NCBI GenBank assembly: GCA_039925865.1
Contig: JBDSYA010000243.1
Span: 1-17,484 of the forward strand
Length of the DNA stretch: 17,484 nt
Direction of reading: 5' to 3'
Origin: JBDSYA01 sp039925865
GTDB lineage: Bacteria; Bacteroidota; Ignavibacteria; Tepidaquicellales; Tepidaquicellaceae
Shown in pieces: positions 14,350 through 17,484 of the stretch. Numbering within the stretch: position 1 is the stretch's first letter; each line of letters starts with the position of its first letter. Below the pieces are notes generated by a model. The model saw only the letters and a program-made list of their open reading frames with translations. It was not told the DNA's origin and searched no databases. The translations under genes were made by a program, and so were the position numbers.

Positions 14350-14421
14350 GATTTTGAAAGCACGGTTTTTTTTGAAAAAATATGTTAGAAAATCTTCCTT
14401 AATTAAATACAATAAAATTTA

Positions 14422-15084
14422 ATGATAAAGCTACCGGATTTTTCAAAGGCTTATGAATATGAAAACGAATTTTATCTGTCGTGCGACATGACACGGATCG
14501 GAAAAATGCTTGCTCATTATAAATTGTATAGGATGACTAAAAACATTCCGGGTGCTATAGTTGAATGCGGCGTTTTCAAAGGTGCTTCTTTGGTTCGGTT
14601 TGCAATGTTCAGAAATTTATTTGAAAATGGTTTTTCTAAAAAGATAATTGGATTTGATTCATTTGGTGCATTCCCAGAAACAAACTTTGATGCTGATAAA
14701 AAATTAAGAGCGCATATTGTAAATGAAGCGGGTGAACAGAGTATTTCAAAAGACCAGTTAATGGAAGTTTTGAAAAATAAAAACTGTGACCAGTATGTTG
14801 AACTGATAGAAGGAGACATTACAAAAACAATCCCGGATTACATAGATCAAAATCCTCAGCTTAAGATATCACTTCTAAATCTCGATACCGATATTTATGA
14901 ACCATCGGTGACCATTTTAGAAAAGCTATTTCCAAGAATGGAGAAAGGCGGAGTTTTGATATTGGATGATTACGGTGTCTTCCCGGGTGAAACAAAGGCG
15001 GTTGATGATTACTTCAAAGATCAGAATATTAAAATAAAAAAATTTCCCTTTTCAAACACGCCCTGTTACTATATAAAAAAATAG
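14422..15084 (+). CDS. TylF/MycF-family sugar O-methyltransferase
   Basis: The 220-residue SAM- and metal-dependent methyltransferase has an SAM-binding loop, AIVECGVFKGASL (45-57), and a FDSFGAFPE stretch (78-86). Metal-coordinating acidic residues appear in LNLDTDIYEPS (D155, D157) and LILDDYG (D182, D183). This pattern belongs to the macrocin/demethylmacrocin O-methyltransferase (TylF) family, which methylates sugar hydroxyls. In polysaccharide loci these enzymes decorate nucleotide sugars or glycan residues. It lies 72 nt after the SpsF gene and 49 nt before the Gfo/Idh gene. The ATG is preceded by AATAAAATTTA, with no Shine-Dalgarno site. A methyl cap at a chain end would fit the glycan-binding domain of Wzt, but internal methylation is equally possible. 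Confidence 0.88.
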   Translation: MIKLPDFSKAYEYENEFYLSCDMTRIGKMLAHYKLYRMTKNIPGAIVECGVFKGASLVRFAMFRNLFENGFSKKIIGFDSFGAFPETNFDADKKLRAHIVNEAGEQSISKDQLMEVLKNKNCDQYVELIEGDITKTIPDYIDQNPQLKISLLNLDTDIYEPSVTILEKLFPRMEKGGVLILDDYGVFPGETKAVDDYFKDQNIKIKKFPFSNTPCYYIKK

Positions 15085-15133
15085 TCTTGATCTTTTACTT
15101 ATATTTCAGATTAAGAAGTTATACTTTTACAAA

Positions 15134-16108
15134 TTGAAATTTTTATTCTGCGGGCTTGGATCAATCGGAAGAAGGCATTTAAAAATTCTTAAGAATGAAG
15201 GTGAGCATACATTTATTGCTTTCCGTTCCGGAAAATCCACACTGAAATCAAATGATGAAATTGACGAAGAAATCGAAAATTTAAATGACATTACGAATAA
15301 AAAAATAGATGCTGCCTTAATAACCAATCCAACATCACTGCACATTACAACGGCTATAGAAATTGCAAAACACGGGATCCCGATGTTTATTGAAAAACCC
15401 CTTGGAAAGGACTTAGACAACATTTCAGAATTGGAAAATCTGGTTCAGGAAAAAAATATTCCGGTTTTAATGGGTTATAATTTTATTTACCATCCCGCTA
15501 TTGAATCAATAAAGGAATTAATAAAGGAAGAAAAAATCGGAAAGATAATTTCTGCAAAAGCTCAGTTCGGCACGTTCATGCCCGGATGGCATCCTTACGA
15601 AGATCATAAAAATTCTTATGCTGCAAATTCGTCTATGGGCGGAGGAGTTGTACTTACTTCGATACACGAGCAAAATTATCTCACGCATTTTTTTGGAGAA
15701 GTTACAAATGTCATGGCAATGGAAGTGGGAGGAAATGTAACGGGTATTAATGCTGAAGAGTGTGTAGAAATATTGTTAAAACATGAGAGTGGTGTTGTTT
15801 CAAATATTCATTTAAATTTTTTTCAAAAGCCGTATTACAGAAACTGTCAGATCATTGGCACTGAAGGAACGATCTTTTGGGATTTTATGAAACCCGTAAT
15901 AAAAATTTTATCTAAAGACAAAACGGATATCATAAACCTCGGTACTGATCCGATGGAGTTATTAGAAAAAAGCTACACTAACCAAATGGGGCATTTTATT
16001 GAAGTTGCAGAAAGAAAATGTGAACCGCGTGTGACTTTGCAAAGCGGGATCAAAGATATGCATGTTGCATTGAAGATCTTGAAAGAAATAAAAAGAAATT
16101 ACAATTAA
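15134..16108 (+). CDS. Gfo/Idh/MocA-family oxidoreductase of the nonulosonate-locus type
   Basis: The 324-residue protein is of full family length. It has the Rossmann motif CGLGSIGRRH (6-15), the FIEKPLGKD block (85-93) with the conserved Lys K88, and LMGYNFIYHP (112-121). MGGGVVLTSIHEQNYLTHFFG (168-188) carries the catalytic-type histidine H178. This subtype is often next to a PtmA-like SDR and NeuB in flagellin-glycan and capsule nonulosonic acid operons, as it is here. The exact reaction is uncertain; it is taken to act on an amino-sugar precursor. The start is TTG at 15134, the only start near the Rossmann strand, with no clear ribosome site. It is separated from the SDR by 4 nt. Confidence 0.88.
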   Translation: MKFLFCGLGSIGRRHLKILKNEGEHTFIAFRSGKSTLKSNDEIDEEIENLNDITNKKIDAALITNPTSLHITTAIEIAKHGIPMFIEKPLGKDLDNISELENLVQEKNIPVLMGYNFIYHPAIESIKELIKEEKIGKIISAKAQFGTFMPGWHPYEDHKNSYAANSSMGGGVVLTSIHEQNYLTHFFGEVTNVMAMEVGGNVTGINAEECVEILLKHESGVVSNIHLNFFQKPYYRNCQIIGTEGTIFWDFMKPVIKILSKDKTDIINLGTDPMELLEKSYTNQMGHFIEVAERKCEPRVTLQSGIKDMHVALKILKEIKRNYN

Positions 16109-16112
16109 AATA

Positions 16113-16928
16113 ATGAGGACAACTAATCCGGAAGAAATAAATTTCAAAGAAAAATTCAGTCTTGAAGGTAAGATAATAATTATTACAGGCGGAATGGGCT
16201 TGATAGGACGGGCTTTTGCAGAGGCGTGTGCACAATTTGGAGCCAGCGTAGTAATTGCAGATATTAAGAAAATGAATTCTGAAGATCATGCCAAAACATT
16301 AACAGAAAGATGCGGCCGCAATATGCTTGGGGTTTCAATAGATGTCGGCAACAGAAAAGATGTTGAGGAATTAAAGAATTCAGTGCTGAAGAATTTCGGA
16401 AAGATCGACGGTCTTGTAAATTGTCATCAAAATAAGACTGCTAAATTTTTCGCAAAGTTTGAAGAATATACTGATGAGGACTGGGATGCTGTAGTAGAAA
16501 CAAATTTAAAAGGAACATACCTGACGTGTCAGATCATTGGAGGTTACATGGCTGAAAAAGGGAAAGGTTCAATTGTAAATATGCCTTCTACTTATTCAGT
16601 AGTTGCGCCAAATCAAAATTTATACAAAGGAACAAGCCTGGGATGTCCTGCTGCATATTCGGCATCTAAAGGCGGCGTGATGGCTCTCTCGCAATATCTG
16701 TCAACATACTGGGCTGAAAAAGGTGTGAGGGTAAATCAGATTACTCCGCATGGCGTCTGGAATAATCATGAAGAAGCATTTGAAAATAATTTTTCTAATT
16801 TTTCGCCTCTGAGAAGAATGAGTTATAATCATGAAGTTGCAGGTGCAGTAATATTTCTTTTATCGGATGCTTCAAGTTATGTGACAGGTGATAATATCAG
16901 AGTTGACGGGGGCTGGACAGCATGGTAA
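16113..16928 (+). CDS. PtmA-like short-chain dehydrogenase/reductase
   Basis: The 271-residue classical SDR has the cofactor loop TGGMGLIGRAF (25-35), D50 at the end of the second strand, N131, S159 in NMPSTYSVVAP, and the YSASK pair Y182/K186. It ends with GDNIRVDGGW, the usual C-terminus. The usual NNAG motif is replaced by NCHQN (103-107). The YKGTS insertion before the active Tyr (171-175) and the AYSASKGGVMALSQYLSTYW helix resemble the PtmA flagellin-modification SDRs. Together with the Gfo/Idh gene 4 nt upstream and NeuB downstream this indicates a nonulosonic acid pathway. The ATG follows a purine-rich AATAATG context. The last 7 nt overlap the first possible start of the small gene that follows. 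Confidence 0.9.
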   Translation: MRTTNPEEINFKEKFSLEGKIIIITGGMGLIGRAFAEACAQFGASVVIADIKKMNSEDHAKTLTERCGRNMLGVSIDVGNRKDVEELKNSVLKNFGKIDGLVNCHQNKTAKFFAKFEEYTDEDWDAVVETNLKGTYLTCQIIGGYMAEKGKGSIVNMPSTYSVVAPNQNLYKGTSLGCPAAYSASKGGVMALSQYLSTYWAEKGVRVNQITPHGVWNNHEEAFENNFSNFSPLRRMSYNHEVAGAVIFLLSDASSYVTGDNIRVDGGWTAW

Positions 16929-17185
16929 GATCAATTAACAATTTTTCATTTATTAATTTTCAATTGGCAATAAGAGATATGATAGAATTAATCGGACATA
17001 TTTTCAGCGGAATAGCAGATTTTTTTATGGAGAAAATTTTTTTGAATACAGGGAAATTTGTTTTATTCATAATATATCAGGAGAACTATTACAAAAAGAT
17101 CAATGAAATCACAGACAGATCCATTATTACGATAGGATTTATATTTAACATTTTATTATTTTCAGTCTTTGTAATTCTTTTCTGA
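16922..17185 (+). CDS. Small hypothetical membrane protein between SDR and NeuB genes
   Basis: This reading frame of 87 codons fills most of the 313-nt gap between the SDR and NeuB genes. It has an amphipathic or hydrophobic N-terminal half, a GKFVLFIIY segment, a short charged stretch (NYYKKINEITDR) and a strongly hydrophobic C-terminus, IITIGFIFNILLFSVFVILF, that could span the membrane. The first ATG overlaps the SDR end by 7 nt. An ATG at 16979, preceded by AAGAGAT, would give a non-overlapping 68-residue protein and may be the true start. I do not recognise a family. Its Ile/Phe/Lys/Asn richness is also what random A/T-rich DNA would give, so it may not be a gene. Confidence 0.5.
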   Translation: MVRSINNFSFINFQLAIRDMIELIGHIFSGIADFFMEKIFLNTGKFVLFIIYQENYYKKINEITDRSIITIGFIFNILLFSVFVILF

Positions 17186-17241
17186 AAAACTTTAAAAACT
17201 TTTGAAAATATTTTTTTAAAATTGTTTTTACGGGATAAATT

Positions 17242-17484
17242 TTGATTAACATACTCGACGTATTTAAAGATTTCGATCCGAACATTATTAACAGGCCTTA
17301 TGTAATAGCAGAGGCAGGTGTCAATCATGAAGGAAAGATGGAGCTTGCAAAAAGGCTGATCGATGAGGCTGCAGAAGGCGGGGCTAATGCAATAAAGTTT
17401 CAAACTTACAAGGCTGAATCAATTGCATCAAAGGAAAGTGTTTCTTATTGGGATCTGAGTAAAGAACCTACAACAAATCAGGTT
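17242..17484 (+). CDS. neuB: NeuB/SpsE-family nonulosonic acid synthase, N-terminal part (cut by window edge)
   Basis: Eighty-one codons run in frame to the right edge. The protein reads RPYVIAEAGVNHEGKMELAKRLIDEAAEGGANAIKFQTYKAESIAS, the hallmark beginning of N-acetylneuraminate/legionaminate/pseudaminate synthases, which condense phosphoenolpyruvate with a six-carbon amino sugar. EAGVNHEG and KFQTYKA are strongly conserved. The C-terminal TIM-barrel remainder and the antifreeze-like SAF domain lie beyond the window. The chosen start is TTG at 17242, with an ACGGGA ribosome-site-like stretch seven bases upstream; no ATG is near the conserved N-terminus. The sialic, legionaminic or pseudaminic subtype cannot be decided from this fragment. 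Confidence 0.9.
   Translation, partial: MINILDVFKDFDPNIINRPYVIAEAGVNHEGKMELAKRLIDEAAEGGANAIKFQTYKAESIASKESVSYWDLSKEPTTNQV

Noticed and set aside
14364..14385. T8-GA6 stretch after the SpsF gene as a terminator
   Set aside because: There is no G/C stem before the T-run; it is simple A/T-rich spacer.
14517..14819. Minus-strand open frame of 100 codons inside the TylF methyltransferase gene
   Set aside because: It is antisense to conserved SAM-binding and core sequence; no motif or ribosome site was seen.
17196..17232. TAAAAAC / GTTTTTA inverted repeat before NeuB
   Set aside because: The 7-bp A/T arms are about 20 nt apart, and neither orientation gives a convincing stem with T-run; too weak for a terminator.
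17089..17403. Minus-strand open frame of 104 codons opposite the NeuB start
   Set aside because: The plus strand encodes the unmistakable NeuB motifs here; the antisense product is Cys/Ile/Phe-rich with no family resemblance.

Overview
This window is the interior of a large surface-polysaccharide (capsule/O-antigen-like) biosynthesis and export locus from an AT-rich bacterium. Lineage is inferred from style only. The A/T-rich, mostly Shine-Dalgarno-poor starts, the NusG-paralogue regulator of the UpxY kind and the single-SLBB-domain export proteins suggest the Bacteroidota/Chlorobiota/Ignavibacteriota group (moderate to low confidence). No rRNA, tRNA, CRISPR, transposase or phage gene was seen.

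Layout. Minus strand, 3961 down to 1: a Wzc-like polysaccharide co-polymerase/tyrosine kinase, a WbpA-type nucleotide-sugar dehydrogenase and the start of a Gfo/Idh/MocA oxidoreductase cut by the window edge. A 426-nt gene-free divergent region (3962-4387) follows. It holds a near-consensus minus-strand promoter, a weaker plus-strand promoter, a 10-bp-period direct repeat and a terminator-like hairpin in the minus-strand leader. Plus strand, 4388-9614: a small SLBB-domain export protein translationally coupled to a NusG/UpxY-type antiterminator, a WbpP/GalE-like epimerase, a second SLBB protein and a second Wzc-like kinase. Plus strand, 9750-14349: ABC-2 permease (Wzm), ABC ATPase with C-terminal carbohydrate-binding-type domain (Wzt), a PhyH-family Fe/2-oxoglutarate oxygenase, a family-2 glycosyltransferase and an SpsF-type nucleotidyltransferase. 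Plus strand, 14422 to the end: TylF-type O-methyltransferase, Gfo/Idh/MocA oxidoreductase, PtmA-like SDR, a small membrane protein and the start of a NeuB-family nonulosonate synthase.

How it may work together. The dehydrogenase, epimerase and oxidoreductases supply UDP-HexNAc/uronate-type sugars. The SpsF, Gfo/Idh, PtmA-like and NeuB genes point to a nonulosonic (sialic/legionaminic-like) acid. The glycosyltransferase, methyltransferase and PhyH oxygenase build or decorate the chain, and Wzm/Wzt export it. The unusual points are an ABC exporter sitting with two Wzc-type tyrosine kinases, each of which appears to have a partner mini-SLBB protein lacking the usual polysaccharide-export domain, and a dedicated antiterminator gene beside leaders that carry recurring short motifs and a possible attenuator. 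All functional assignments are by reading motifs; nothing was searched against a database.
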